A stretch of 64,000 bases of DNA. Source: Eleusine coracana subsp. coracana. Lineage: Eukaryota; Streptophyta; Magnoliopsida; Poales; Poaceae. The position numbers and the translations under genes are program-made. The DNA lies in assembly GCA_032690845.1 (NCBI GenBank), contig CM064429.1, positions 16,028,569 through 16,092,568 on the forward strand, given 5' to 3'. Of this stretch, positions 1 to 11,733 are shown piece by piece (the first letter of the stretch is position 1; the number at the start of each line of letters is the position of its first letter). The notes beneath the pieces are model-generated. The model was not told where the DNA came from. It did not search any database and was given only the letters and a program-made list of their open reading frames with translations.

Positions 1-2181
1 TGGAACTAGTTTTTTGCACATGCGACACATATGCGCTATTGTTCTACATAGAATCATGTACTAACTGAAAACATGTATTGTGATACATTTCAACATGGTA
101 CATAAAAAGGATGATTAATACACAATGCACGCTAGTTTTTTATTCTCAATAGGCGTCGTGCTTGACCATCCAGCTGATGTCTCCTCAAGGAGCTGTGATG
201 TGCTAGGCACGACGAAACCAAGTTACTTTGCACACTCCACACTAAAAATAACTTACCTCCCACACTCCATATAGGAAGTATTTTGCAGTTCACACTTACC
301 ACTGCATATATTGTTTGTAAGATCTTATAGCTGCATCCACCAACAATCATTTTCGTTTTCCATCCATTGCACCACGTAGAGAAAAACGATCAGACTGCAG
401 CACTATGAAATACCAAATCTTATACTACTCAATTATTATTATTTAATTAAACTTCATCTTTTTGGGCATTGTGGAGCTGATGCATCTAACTCATTCATTA
501 GCAATGTGCAACAATTTTCCCACATAAATACAACATTTTCATATTTTTGAGATGACTCACCTCAAAAACAATTGATGGCTTAATGTATAATAAGAAGTTT
601 CAATTATTAACAAACGATGTCTATAGAAGATACTTAAGCCATGTATCCTTATTTTCATGTAAAATTTTGAGGGTACATGAAACTATAAACTATTGTATAA
701 ACCCCAGGGGTAATGTATCTTCGAGCAATTTGAAACATACAATGCTTGCAGTTGCAGAGCAATGCACTATGTAGGTTGCAAACATAGAGTTTTTTTTAGT
801 TGGGTAGAAACCATCTTGACGGTTGCCACACAAACACAAGCGACAAGAAAGAACGCCATACATACAAATGATCATACAAATGATATTGCTGCCTCCTTTT
901 AGCTTTTACATATATCGAGTAATTTCACTTAAACTGCTTCCAGTTTATATCCAATAAAAAAACTTGATGCCTACATAGCCTATCAATTGCACAGAGGGAT
1001 AAAGTGAATATTCAATCATTCAACACGAGCAATCAAGCTTAGTCAATCTTGAGCAGCTAATCACAGAAAAAACAAGTAAAAGCGTTGATCCCATAGACAC
1101 AAAAATAGTTCGGTATCGTGGCTCGCATTCGTGCCTCCAATGCGCGATCAGATTTGTGTGTGGACGATCTGTCGACGTGGCATGCGCTGGGCTCAGACAA
1201 CGACGTTTCGGGCGAGTAGCCAAGAGCAGAGGACAAGCTGTCGCAGCCTCCGACATCCAGCAAACAAAGGCAATCAGCACCACATGCGTTGGCCTTAGAC
1301 AGCGAGGGATCAAGCGAGCCCCCGCGGCGTGCATTGGACTTGAACGACAAGGGATGACTTGCATCGGGTCTATGACCATCGAAGCCACCAACGTCTAGTA
1401 GGACATGAGATTACCGCCGCATGACGTCGAGGTTTCAGGCAAGCTTCCGTGGCCGTCGACCTCTCCTGGGAGATTGACAAGCTGCCAAAACGTGAGACAG
1501 GGTGGGAAGGTGAAGGTTCTAGCTGGCCAGCGCCCTGTGCGGTTGAATAAGATTGCTGCCCGCGGAAGCTAGCTGCCTGGCAAAGGCATGATATGCGAGA
1601 GGCCAATTTAAGAAAGATAATAGCATGCAAGGAAGGAATCAAGGAAGTTAATCGCATGCAAACTCACGTGGCAGGTAATCGCATGCATGATTAACACATG
1701 ACAATAATTGCCTTGATTCTTCGGCCATGCATGCCATAGAAGATTAATGGCATATGGTAATCATTGGCTTGATTCTGCTCTGCAAAAAAATTGCCTTGAT
1801 TCGGCCATGCATGCATGCAGGCCAACACTCTTTTCTGCTCCTGCAAGAATGAAGGAAGGAAAGCAGAGTCAATCAAGGAGTCCTATCAATGCTGGTAAAT
1901 AATTCGAGGATGCATGTAACGCTGGGTATGGATGAGCGTGTAGGAAAAAATTGAATAAGTTTAGACACTAGATGATGGACTTCTAACACTAAGAGGTGTT
2001 AAGAATTTGTGACATTGTGTCACACTTTGAACAGAAAAGTGGACCCTGCTGTTGATCCAAGGGCGGATGGGTATGAGGTGGCTGAGATCAAGGGCAGATG
2101 GAGACGGTGGGTAGATGATTTTCAGGTATACGAAACATGAAAGAAGTTTAATCTTTATAGTAAAGAAGACTTACCTATCTA
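1..2181. other. Unassigned non-coding stretch
   Basis: No gene is recognised. The short open frames on both strands have no recognisable domains, and the GC-richer part (about 1120-1560) is open in several frames at once, which is typical of non-coding GC-rich DNA. The only internal structure noted is the CATGCATG-rich duplication near 1707-1823. Confidence 0.5.
1707..1823. repeat. Imperfect direct duplication rich in CATGCATG
   Basis: The words ATTGCCTTGATTC and CGGCCATGCATGC occur at 1707-1733 and again at 1790-1815, and a third partial copy (ATTGGCTTGATTC) lies between them. The second copy follows a run of seven A. The match extends beyond what a target-site duplication would give, so this is probably a small tandem duplication. 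Confidence 0.5.
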
Positions 2182-2337
2182 GTGACTATTCATCCAATGG
2201 AAGCCTTCAAAAGATTAAGAAAGCTAAATGTTGAGTTTGTGATGGAGATTATTATTATAATGGCATGGTCCATCTGGACAGTAAGAAACGAATGGATTTT
2301 CGACCAGAAAGACCCCACAGTGGACAGTTGCAAGGCA
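2182..2337 (+). pseudogene. LINE C-terminal fragment, 5' part, split by a CACTA element
   Basis: The open frame contains a W-S-I-W-x3-N-E-W-I-F motif, typical of the region after the reverse transcriptase in plant LINE ORF2 proteins. The frame is cut at 2337 by the CACTA element and resumes in the same frame at 7565. Only the C-terminal part is present and there is no upstream reverse transcriptase, so this is a truncated, dead copy. Assignment rests on motif recognition only. Confidence 0.6.
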
Positions 2338-2369
2338 CACTATGTAAAAAGGACACAAGAATAACACCT

Positions 2370-2575
2370 TAATTAGTGACACTTCTGAAGAAAAGTGTCA
2401 CTAATCACATAATAGTGACGCGTGAAAATTGGACGCGTCACTAAATCAAGTCCCCTCATCAAGACGCGTCACTAATAACTTTGTAATAGTGACGCTTCTA
2501 ATCTTAACGCATAACTAATATCTGACCTCTTTAATAGGTGACGCTTCCTAAATTCACGCGTCACCTATTCTCTGA
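2370..2575. repeat. Left subterminal repeats of the CACTA element
   Basis: About eight copies of a 12-15 bp word related to TAGTGACGCGTC occur in both orientations. In CACTA elements such arrays are the binding sites of the element-encoded protein. The matching array lies at 7386-7550. Confidence 0.8.
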
Positions 2576-2583
2576 GTCTCGGA

Positions 2584-3914
2584 TAGGCCTGCAAATGGGT
2601 TGGATTGAAATGAGTAATTTGGGTTGGGTTTTAAAACGGGTTGACTTTGGTTGGGTTGTAACGGGTCTTCAAAGCTGGCGGGTTGGGTTGGGTTCGGTTC
2701 CTCGTGATGACGGTTGGGAATGGGTCCGTATCTTTGGGTTTTCTATAAGTTCAACCCACGGGTTCTCACCCATTTTACCCCACGATTGAACCCAAGGCGC
2801 GGTTACTAAGCGGTGGCGGGTGTGATCGTATGCGGCGAGAGCAGAGACGGCTAAGACGAGGTGCTAGTGCAGAGGCACCCAGTGGATGCGACAGGTAAGA
2901 CCAGAGGAAGCGACAGCGAGCCGCGAAGGTAGAGGCCGCCGAGCGGTGCAACTGGGAGCGGTCGTCGGCCGTGACCGGTGGCGGCGGCTTCGTCAGCCGT
3001 AGCAGATCCACCCCACCCGGGGGCGGAGCTCTCACGTGCGAAGGCAAACTGGCGTTGATCGATCCCTTCACTGTCTGCGATAAAAGCGAGCTCTGATTTG
3101 TTGATCCAAATACCGTTTTGATCGGAGGTGTCTGCCTGCTAATTCCAGATGTCTGTCTTCATGATTAATCGAATGAAAAAAAGGTATGTGAAAGCATCAG
3201 GACAGGATGAGGATTTTGTTTTGCACGAGAGCATTGAAATTCGTCTTTGTCGGTGCCAGATTAGAGCAACGTGTGTCATGGATGAGCAGTACAGAGAAAC
3301 AGAGTCGCTGCTCTCAGAAAGAAGAAAGCAGTATTAGGCCGAAGGCCATGCATCATCAGACCATCAGGTATCAAGGGGCCTAGGCCGCTTTGTGCATAGA
3401 GATGGACATATGGTAATTGGGTAGAAACAGTATTGAACTTCTCAATTTGGACCACATCATCTTTAAATAAGAGATGTTATGAGACTCTTTAAATAATAGA
3501 TGTTATTTGTCTCATGGCCAACATACCTCAGCTTTCTTCTTCGTTCTTCCTCACGTGAGCAAATGCAAGAACAGGCAAGCCGTGGTCATGATGAAAGCGT
3601 GAGCATGTCACTCCGCGTGGTATAAAACGATCATCTATGTACATATGACATCAGGTGCCGCATCCCGTAGCTCAAGCGTACAAAACCCATCACCTGCCAT
3701 AGCTCACATACATCACCCATGGCTGTATCCATGAAAAACCCATAGATACACCAACGAGTTGGATTGGGTTGGGTTGGGTTCACCAGCGCTTGTGGGGTGG
3801 GACGGGGTGGGTGGAGACGCCAAAATTTTGGACGGAATTGGGTTTCAAAAACATAGAAGTATCCGTATGGGGTGGGTTGGGTACGAGATGGGTTCTGCCC
3901 CCATTAGAGGCCTA
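2584..3914. mobile_element. hAT-type element, 1.33 kb, nested in the CACTA
   Basis: It is flanked by a perfect 8-bp target duplication GTCTCGGA (2576-2583 and 3915-3922). The ends are TAGGCCTGCAAATGGG and the complement of TAGGCCTCTAATGGGG. Both subterminal zones are rich in GGGTTGGGTT-type words (2594-2780, 3760-3900), common in grass hAT elements. No transposase frame is visible, so it is non-autonomous. It lies inside the left part of the CACTA and is therefore younger than that insertion. Confidence 0.85.
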
Positions 3915-3922
3915 GTCTCGGA

Positions 3923-4253
3923 CCCGAAATTTTTATCCACCCACATTCATCCCTTCCTCGCGTCCGCCGACGTGACTCTTCGTCCCGATCGATGTCCTCT
4001 CCTGCGACCTTCTCTTCTCTTCTCCTCTCTCTCTCTCAGATCCACCCGAGCGTTGGCCTCCCCGCACCCACCCAAGAGCCCTCCCTCCCGACGGCGGTGT
4101 GGATCCCGGCAGAGAGAGAGGCGTTGAGGCAGCCTCTTCTCCCTCCTCCGAGGCAGCGCCCTCTCCTATCGACGGCAGCGCCCTCCTCTCCGTTCCCGGC
4201 GGGGCGGATCCCTCTTCTCCCTCGCTGGCAGCGGCGCCCTTCTCTCCCACGGA
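3923..4253 (+). other. GC-rich leader of the captured gene fragment
   Basis: A CT-rich, then GC-rich stretch directly upstream of the NQR-like exon 1. It is open in several frames and no domain is recognised. It is probably the 5' untranslated and upstream region captured with the NQR fragment. Confidence 0.35.
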
Positions 4254-4660
4254 GGTGGCTGCAGCTTCGGGCGTCACGGCGGTCAAGGCAACCGTGCGAG
4301 CGGAAACGCTTCTCGGAGGCGACCGGCTGCAGCTGCACGCCTCGGCTATCCTCTTCGTGGCTCCCTCCGCAAGGCTTCCTTCAACCGCAGTCTTCTCCGC
4401 GTCGGTACGTCGCCTCCTCTGCTCTTCGCATCTGCTTATTCACTCAAACCCCCTTTCGCTGACTTTCTCTGGCAGCCGCGGAGGTGGGCGAGGACTCCAT
4501 CCGGGCCTGCGCGTCGACCACCTCGACGTCTCCGACCTGCCGCTCTTCAACACCGACCTCGAGACCGGCTTCCCGCCCATCGTCGAGGCCTTCAGCGGCA
4601 ACATCTAACAGGCACACTGCATCCTCTTCGCCGCGCCCGAGTATAACTACTCAATCGCCA
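4254..4660 (+). pseudogene. Captured NAD(P)H:quinone oxidoreductase (NQR-like) gene fragment
   Basis: Two exons of a plant NQR-type FMN reductase are recognisable. Exon 1 (4254-4404) has GTG where the start ATG is expected and later the flavin-loop motif G-S-L-R-K-A-S-F-N-R. A GT-AG intron (4405-4475) follows. Exon 2 (4476-4660) encodes L-R-V-D-H-L-D-V-S-D-L-P-L, then N-T-D-L-E and an S/A-P-E-Y-N-Y-S motif, and ends at a GT donor. The family reduces quinones in the cytosol using FMN and NAD(P)H. Lesions are the lost start codon, at least two frameshifts (one base lost near 4500) and a TAA at 4606-4608. Later exons are not found. Keeping the intron shows capture at DNA level by the CACTA, not by retrotransposition. 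Confidence 0.8.
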
Positions 4661-7385
4661 GTACGTCACGCCTCCCCCTCCATTTTCCTCTCCCACATGT
4701 CAAATAAAATCTCCGTCAATTCACAACCAATCAACAGTGGTAGAATTTTTGCTCGGGAGTTTATTCGGGCTTGCAACGTCCAAATCCTACAACCTAATAC
4801 TGCAATTCTGCACGCAATGTTATAGTCCACATTAGCATCAGTTCAGTTAAGGATTTAGATTTTGTTCCCTTGCGTCGGCAACAAAGCAACTTGATGGGTT
4901 CCTAAAATTTTCAGCTGAAATACAGGTTATGATGCAATACTGAGGTGAACTGTATAAAAGCTGAAATACAGGTTTTTCCATGGTGTTGTGGTGGTGGCTT
5001 TTCCTTTATTTTTTTCCTTGAGTATCTGAAGTCCAGTTACATAGTGCTCTAGATGCTTATTATTCCTAATATCTAATGCAATGCAACTCTGGCACATTAT
5101 CACGCTATTATTATTTCCCAGAACTCATCACTAACATTCTATTTTCGTAGATAGTAGAGATGATTTATCACTTTCCAAAATCAGTGAGTGTCAGTGTGCT
5201 GCTACTGTATTTAGAATTGTGACAAGTGTTTAAGCTCTGCGTAAGAGCCCTCCATATATACTGCATTCCAAATCAAAACATCAACTCTGAAGGTTTAACT
5301 GAACTATTACCAGATACTACTAAATGACATTATGATTATTTCTTGAAAGTTCAGAAGGTTTACCTGAGCTAGCATATTGCCATGATTACACACTGAACCC
5401 AGATTCCTATATGTGGATTCAATTATCTAAACTCCACTCTGACCACAAGCATTTTAATACTGAAAGGCTGAGAAGATAACATCTCGAATGATTTATGAGG
5501 ATAGAATGCGGGGTTGGATCGATCAGGTACTTAACTCCTTTTCTCTTGACATTATGTCTTTGATACACGGGTGAAAAGAGTGAACACTTCCAGGTGGGTT
5601 CACATTTCTTTTTGTATTGTAAAACATTGGATTATACAAATCCTTGATTTCTTTTTGAGCACCTAGTTTAGGCTAGATGATTTAAGTACCTCCATTTCTG
5701 ATAGAAATTCTCTCTTGTATGTTCCCAATGCAGCTGAAATGGTCAGAAGGCAGCCTCTATTTCCAGGTGACTCAGAATTGCAACAGTTGCTTCACATTTT
5801 CCGGTAATTTGTTTGCCCCTGCTTATCTTATTGTTGGCTATCTCTCTGTTAGACACTACTCCAGTGAATAAATTCGTGTTGGCTGTTTTAAGTATTGACT
5901 AGTATTGGGCGCATATAATGCCCTTGTAATGTGTAATGTATATAATGTGAAAACCTTATGATGCATTTCAATTGATTTAAGACAATGTGTTTAAGTAGGG
6001 CCTTGTTGCACTAGTGCACAATTCACTGGAACACACGATCTGTGTGCAAAACAGTGCCAATGGAAGTGTTGTGTCATGCATGAGTGTATATGTAAGACTG
6101 CATGGTGCACGCCTCAGATTAATTTAGCTGTTTGCAGATAGTGTTAAACTATTAAATTACTATCTTGTGATTGTATCCTGTTGTTACCTGGTTAGATATA
6201 GAGAACAATTCACCCCTCTGCTTTTTATCTTTCAATTATGGTAGATCAGTGCAAACAGGTCTTAAAGCGTTCTTTAGATAAATGAACATGACTGTTATAT
6301 GCATGTATTAATAACTGTACATTTACAGAAATGTTTTCAGAGCTTTGTTGGAAATCTAACCTATAGTTATGATTCTACAGCTTCCTAGTGTATTTATCTG
6401 TTAACTAGACATTATAATTTCAAGGCATAATTATTAAAATAAACAGTTATACAATGTATTGAACAAGCTGCTTGTATTAACTATATTCTCTTCATTTCTT
6501 AGCTTGGATGTGAACATGGCCTCCCTGGCATCTTTGCCGGTCTCAAGTTCTTATAATAATCTGGTGATGGTTTTTATATGTCCTCTGCTATGTTTCTGCA
6601 GGGCATCAGTTCAGGCGATGGGTGCATCAGTCCTCTACTCCAGCTTGTCAGAGCGAGAAGGTTGAGCTCTGAAGATTAGCAGTGCCACCACCAGCTTGAA
6701 CGCAAGAAAGTCAACAGCTCTGCGCGTCTCTCTGCCTCAAATACAACGAAAGGCAATTGTTTTCTTTTCTCTTAGGCCAGCAGCTTAATCTTTTGCTACA
6801 TCAGTGAAGACATGGTTTTTCAATGAGGTAGCGCATGAGCTTAGGTGTAAAGTACCTGCCCTTTCTTCTGTTTCTTCAGTGCAGTAGTAGACGTAGCAGC
6901 TAGTAATTTACTGAATAGTGTCTGACTTTTCCTTCTGTGTACTAGCATTTGTTGCTTGCTTGTTTGATTGAACAGCTCATTGTAAGCCTGCTAGGGCAGG
7001 GAACACACTTTATTCTACGTTCTGACGAATTTTTCATTGCAAACATGCTAGGACAATATGAAAGTAAAAATGGCAGTTGCTTTCATGGGCTACTCTAGGC
7101 TTGTTAGTTTGCACTTGTTTGCATTTATCATGACAATGTAAAATTTGTTGTGTAAATATAAAATATATAGATGATAGATACCCCCCGTTCATCATGGCAA
7201 TGTAAAATTTGTTTGCTTCTTCATTTCCCTGTAGTTCAATATGTGCACATTGTTTCCTTGTACCATTATATGCCCCAGTGAAATATACATTGTTTCCTGA
7301 ACATATATATTATTTCTAGCATTGTGTATAATGGACAACCAATCTCCTGTTTTCTTCTTTTTTTTTGTTTTTTAATTTTATCATT
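4661..7385. other. Interior of the CACTA without recognisable genes
   Basis: AT-rich intron-like DNA. No later NQR exons and no CACTA TPase or TNPD frame are recognised. A 15-16-bp direct repeat of AGCTGAAATACAGGTT occurs near 4913 and 4962. The word ATGRCAATGTAAAATTTGTT is repeated near 7131 and 7192. Confidence 0.5.
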
Positions 7386-7564
7386 GGTGACGCGTCTTGC
7401 TGTGATGCGTCACCAATGACCCCCACATTGGTGACGCTTCTGGACCAAAACGCGTCACTAATGACAGTCATTCGTGACGCGTAAAATCCGCGTCACTAAT
7501 GACTTTACATTAGTGACGTGACGTTAGTTATGAAGTGTCACTAAAAGGCTGTTTTTACATAGTG

Positions 7565-7700
7565 CAAAATTCGTGAAAGAATTCTCCATCCTGTTGCACA
7601 GGATGAAAGCAAGGCATTTCCCAAAAAATTAGAGAATGGATGGATTCCTTTATGTAATTTTTTATCTTCTCTTTTCAGTTTCTTCAGTTTCTAACAACTC
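7565..7700 (+). pseudogene. LINE C-terminal fragment, 3' part
   Basis: The frame interrupted at 2337 resumes here in register (K-F-V-K-E-F...). It meets a TAG about 75 bases on, then passes into AT-rich tail sequence before the Helitron-like end. It shows the precise site of the CACTA insertion. Confidence 0.55.
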
Positions 7701-8145
7701 TTATTATCTATCTTCTTTATTACTCCTTATAATTTGAGTATGGTCGTCTCTTCCTGCCACTAGTCCTGTTAACGGTCCGGTTCCAAACTGGTTTCAGCGG
7801 GTTGGTTCTCGATTGGTTTCGTATTGGATCGGGTGGAAACAGGCTGATGAGAATACTGGTTTGGTTTGGATCGGGTTCACATAGATAATGGTTTGGTTCG
7901 GTTTGGGTTGGGCCCGAACGGTCTGGGATGGAATTGGGTTGGAACCGGTTGCGCGGACTGGATCGAGGACCGGCGCTTCTCTCGTTCTCCCTCGCTCTCT
8001 TCCGCCGCCGCTGCGCACGCCCGCTCATGGTCGCTCTGTTCCTCTATCCATCGCAGCTCCCTCCCTCCGTCCACCACCTACAGCGGCGGCGCCAGTGGCC
8101 TCTCCTCTACTCCGCGACGCTGAATCTCTGATTTTTTAGCGATGC

Positions 8146-8330
8146 CGATCTACTGCGACGAGGACATCGACTGGCCCACCGGCCCGGGCAGCGGTCGTCG
8201 TCGAGCAGTTTAGCGCGTCGGTTCAGCAGCAGCAGAAGCCAGCGGAGCCGGCCGCCAAACTGGTCTTGAAGCGGAGTGTCGTTGCAGCGGCGGCGTACGG
8301 CGTGCAGGGCGGGGGCGTGCAGGACTAGCC
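8146..8330 (+). other. GC-rich gene-like piece inside the hAT element
   Basis: A short frame starting M-P-I-Y-C-D-E-D-I-D-W-P-T-G at about 8142 runs into a stop, but high GC and gene-like composition continue. It may be a captured first exon. I do not recognise the protein. Confidence 0.25.
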
Positions 8331-8815
8331 TCTTGACGACTTTTTCGGTTTCTCCGAGTTCAACACTGTTCGACGGTATTTTGTCACAAGTCCAAGTCGT
8401 ATACATGAAGCAAACAAAGCCGGAGCTCCTCAGCCACCTCATGTACGTGTGCAAATATGCAAGCTACATGCATGTGCGTATAAGAGGAAAACTCTATCTC
8501 ACGCGTGTACATGGTGACCACGAAAGGAGATTAAACGGATACTCGCCGTGTACGTAGACTTCTCACGCAAGCCGCGATCACGAACCAGCTAAACTGCATA
8601 GTGGGCCAGCTATACATATTAGCCCCACAGTCTGGCGAAACAAATACGAGGATGTGGTCGGCATGTGTGGCGTCCTTATCCCCCTGCGTATCACGCACGC
8701 AACAAACTCTATCTCCAATTCAAACGATAACGTGGCTGCTCCGCGTATCCCGGACGGGCGTAGCAACCTGATGACGGCGCACGCAGACGCGCCGCCTCCA
8801 AACTCTACCCTAACC

Positions 8816-10060
8816 CCTTGCCTATATAAGCAGACCGAGAGGCAACGTGAGGGGGGAATCCAGCATCCACGCGCAACATGCCATCAGGATTCGTACATGC
8901 CGCCGCCGCCACCCATCCACGTCAACGCGCCCCCGGCAATTAACGCAGTGCCTGGGATAGACGCCGGTCCTTGCCGAACGAGGCCGTGAAGACGATGACC
9001 TTGCTGCACTTCGCCGGCGAGGAGATGACGACGCACACGTCAACCATGGGTGAGAATAATCTTTAAGTCGTTTTCTTCTACTTGCTTTCAGATTGCATGC
9101 ACGCATATGATGGCACGTACGAGAGCCGCTACTGTCGGCCTGCCGCCTGGATCGAGCAATTTAAGGAGGATCGACACGACGACGGCCTAGATCGCGATGA
9201 AGATCGTTGTCAACCCGGCGCCTGATATCGTAATGAAGACGGAGATCGATGTCGAGCCAGCAGTCTGGAACGTGATGAAGACCGACACAACTTATGGTTT
9301 TCAGACGATCGTGAAGACCATTATGGAGGTGCCAACGGCATGCACGCTCATGCTGTACATGGAAGCGCCCCAAGTCGCTGGCATCGTCGAGACAAGCAAC
9401 CACAAATCCAAAACGGTTCTGCCCAAAGAAACAACGTCAAGCCAACGATCAAAGATGGGCGAGGCGCTGCCGTGAAGACCGGCGGCGAGCCGGTGGAGGC
9501 GACGACAAAGCTGCCGAAGAGATAAGCTGCTTGGGACGATACTGAGCTAATAATCAAGAACATCGTGTTGTTGCTGTCAAGACCCAAGTCCAAGTTGTGG
9601 AGGATTTTAGCGCGAAGCCGAAGTCCTATGCTGCCATACCAAGACTCAATGTCATTTGCCATCCGAAGCTCACATGTGCTTGACGTCAAGCATACACATA
9701 CATTCATGTACATGCGTTGTGCGTGAAGTCAACCCACAAGCGCGCCAGCCTGCAGGCTGCTCCAATCTGCTTCTCTGACGACCGTTGCCAAGTTGCTACT
9801 TCGGACAAACCGAGCATCGCCGTGCATGTTCCTCTACAACAACCACACTACACCATGTCGTACGTGACCGACGAGGCCGGACGACAAGGGCGGGCGCTGC
9901 CGACGTGGAGGCCGCGCTACAACCGGCTCATGGACCGACGAGGCCATGGATAATGCCGACGCCCACCCTACACCACCATCAACACACATGCATGGAGAAC
10001 GCGAAGCGAAGACCAAAGACGACGACTATACACAGCTTAATCGGAGGTTTCTGAGCGAGT
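8816..10060 (+). other. Possible captured transcription unit inside the hAT element
   Basis: A TATA-type CCTATATAAGCAG (about 8818-8830) precedes GC-rich DNA with several short plus-strand frames, the longest at 9197-9475 (92 codons). The stretch 9170-9330 repeats words like GAAGAC/GATCGTGAAGAC, giving a low-complexity D/E/K/R-rich translation in one frame. No domain is recognised and no single frame covers the block, so I call it a degenerate gene fragment, not a gene. Confidence 0.25.
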
Positions 10061-11150
10061 TTAACTCACTAGGGTAATTAACTAGGAGCTTTCCGAGGCC
10101 CTAGGAACCAAGAAGACCACGTCGCACGAGTGAGATGGCCGCCATCAGACTATGGAGCTCACACATATGGAAACTATTTGTATTTATATTATCAAATATA
10201 AATGAATATATGTTTCCTCTTTTATTTCTTTGTGTACTTAGTACACTGACACGCCCGCGTATATTTTATTTTCCCCCACGGCAGTGCTAATGATATCCGC
10301 CTAATCGGCGTGATTTTTCCGCCCGAACAAACGCTGGGATCGGATTCGCCGAGAACTGTCCAAGGTCAGTACTCAGTACTCTGAATCTCTGATTTTTCAG
10401 CTCGTGGGCTCGTGGCTGCTGAATTTTTGCTGTTTTGGCAAATTTCTCAGTACTCTGAACGAGCACGGACTGCCTCACCATACAACTTGTGAGCTTGGCC
10501 GCCAAGATCATCCTATGCTGTTGGCTGTTGTGTCACTGCAACTCAGGTAATAAAGTGCCTCTCACATAATGAGATGAATTGTAGACTGTTTTGCTCACAT
10601 TTATGTGCCAGAGGTAGCTACTCAATGATGATTGATAAGAGTTCAACTCCTGAATGTGACTATGTATCTTGCTTTTATTGTATTTTTTGAGCCTGCCTTT
10701 TTTTTTCAGTACTACACTTGGTCATTTCGTCAATTTTCTTTCTTGAATTTGAACACAATTCAGTGAGCCATCTACAACTGAAACTGCAATAATAAGAACA
10801 AATTGCTTGTGTGTCAGATTTAGGTAAAGAAACAGATAAGTTATGCAAATCGGACTAGCAATTGATTTCCTAGTCTTCTTGTTTTCATAGAAGTACTTGG
10901 TGTTCTATGACCCACATATTTCTAATCGACTATTTTCTACCATAGTTAACCTTTGCTCTGTGTCTTTAGTATGACTGATGAGTTACCTAACAAAATCTGT
11001 TTGTCTTCATTGAAGATCAGTGTTCTATTACCTCCTGTAGGTCGGATTTACCCAGATGTCAGCAATAATATGGAATGATTGCCAGTCCATTTATCCTGAC
11101 CATTACTCAATTTTCTTGTAGGTTTTGGCTGGATCTTGCAGTAGGGCCAG
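10061..11150. other. AT-rich interior of the hAT element
   Basis: No gene is recognised. A donor-like CAG/GTAATA lies near 10546, so part may be intronic sequence carried with captured exons. Confidence 0.4.
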
Positions 11151-11153
11151 GTT

Positions 11154-11233
11154 AGATTCTCAATAAGAAGTTCAGAACTTCTTATTGAGAATCTGCACCA
11201 AAAACAGTTCTTGTAGGTTTTTGGTGCAGATTC
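11154..11233. repeat. Two chained perfect hairpins
   Basis: Arms 11154-11173 and 11175-11194 are 20-bp perfect inverted repeats with a one-base spacer. The 3' end of that hairpin (from 11189) is the left arm of a second perfect 17-bp inverted repeat (11189-11205 and 11217-11233). The word TTCTTGTAGGTTTT appears both upstream (11113) and in the second loop (11208). This looks like a template-switch scar. Confidence 0.85.
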
Positions 11234-11710
11234 ATGCTGCTATGAGCAATATGTTTGCCAATCACGTATCTGTGCATAATAATAACTGCTAATGATGGGT
11301 TGCATTTTGTCTTTCTCAAGATTGTTTTCATTCCACCTCAAGAGTTCAAGATGTATTTTAGTATTTGATCAGCACATATAACATTCTCCTATTTGAGATT
11401 CTAAGCAGTCACAGTTGGAGGCTAGATTCTTCGTTTGATGTAGGCTGTAGCTGTTTGTAGTTTTCGGGTAGTTATTTCGAAATGCCATTGCATGTAATTA
11501 TTAATGCTTCATCTTAATGCACTTTATGATGCTGAAAAAGTATATGGAGTTCTAAAGTATGTATCGTCCCTCTCAAAAGTAATGGATTACTTGTAACGTG
11601 TCAAAAGAGGAAACTTCAAACGTGTGTATTTCTCAAGTAACCGACATGGTAGCCTTCCATGCCAAATATTCTTGCCACCTCTCTATCTGCAACTTTCATA
11701 ATGGGATAGA

Positions 11711-11733
11711 TTTTTTTTTATTGTGAGATCACG
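11711..11733 (-). mobile_element. Ultra-short retroposon-like insertion (23 bp)
   Basis: A T9 tract followed by ATTGTGAGATCACG is bracketed by an exact 13-bp duplication ATAATGGGATAGA (11698-11710 and 11734-11746). Read on the minus strand the insert is ...GATCTCACAAT-A9, close to the 3' end of the LINE in this window (...GATCTC-An). Size, A tail and duplication length fit a severely 5'-truncated LINE-mediated insertion. Confidence 0.7.

Larger units (their letters stand above)
2338..7564. mobile_element. CACTA DNA transposon, about 5.2 kb, non-autonomous
   Basis: Both ends carry the same 13-bp terminal inverted repeat, CACTATGTAAAAA at 2338 and its complement ending at 7564. Both have subterminal arrays of GACGCGTC/GTCACTAAT words (2370-2575 and 7386-7550), the usual CACTA end structure. 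The left target duplication is GCA (2335-2337). The right side reads CA, which fits GCA with one base lost at the junction. The interrupted LINE frame on either side supports the insertion point. No CACTA transposase is visible. The cargo is a nested hAT element and a captured NQR-like gene fragment. Confidence 0.85.

Noticed and set aside
1790..1802. A7 tract plus repeated ATTGCCTTGATTC as a fifth ultra-short retroposon
   Set aside because: The similarity continues beyond the repeated word (CGGCCATGCATGC) and a third partial copy is present, so a local duplication explains it better.
2594..2780. GGGTTGGGTT-rich tracts as interstitial telomere repeats (also 3760-3900, 7770-7950, 11940-12080)
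   Set aside because: The plant telomere unit is TTTAGGG; these words differ and lie exactly in hAT subterminal zones.
3933..4462. ORFs of 117-169 codons around the NQR fragment
   Set aside because: Only the spliced NQR-like reading has protein similarity; the others are unspliced or antisense frames in GC-rich DNA.
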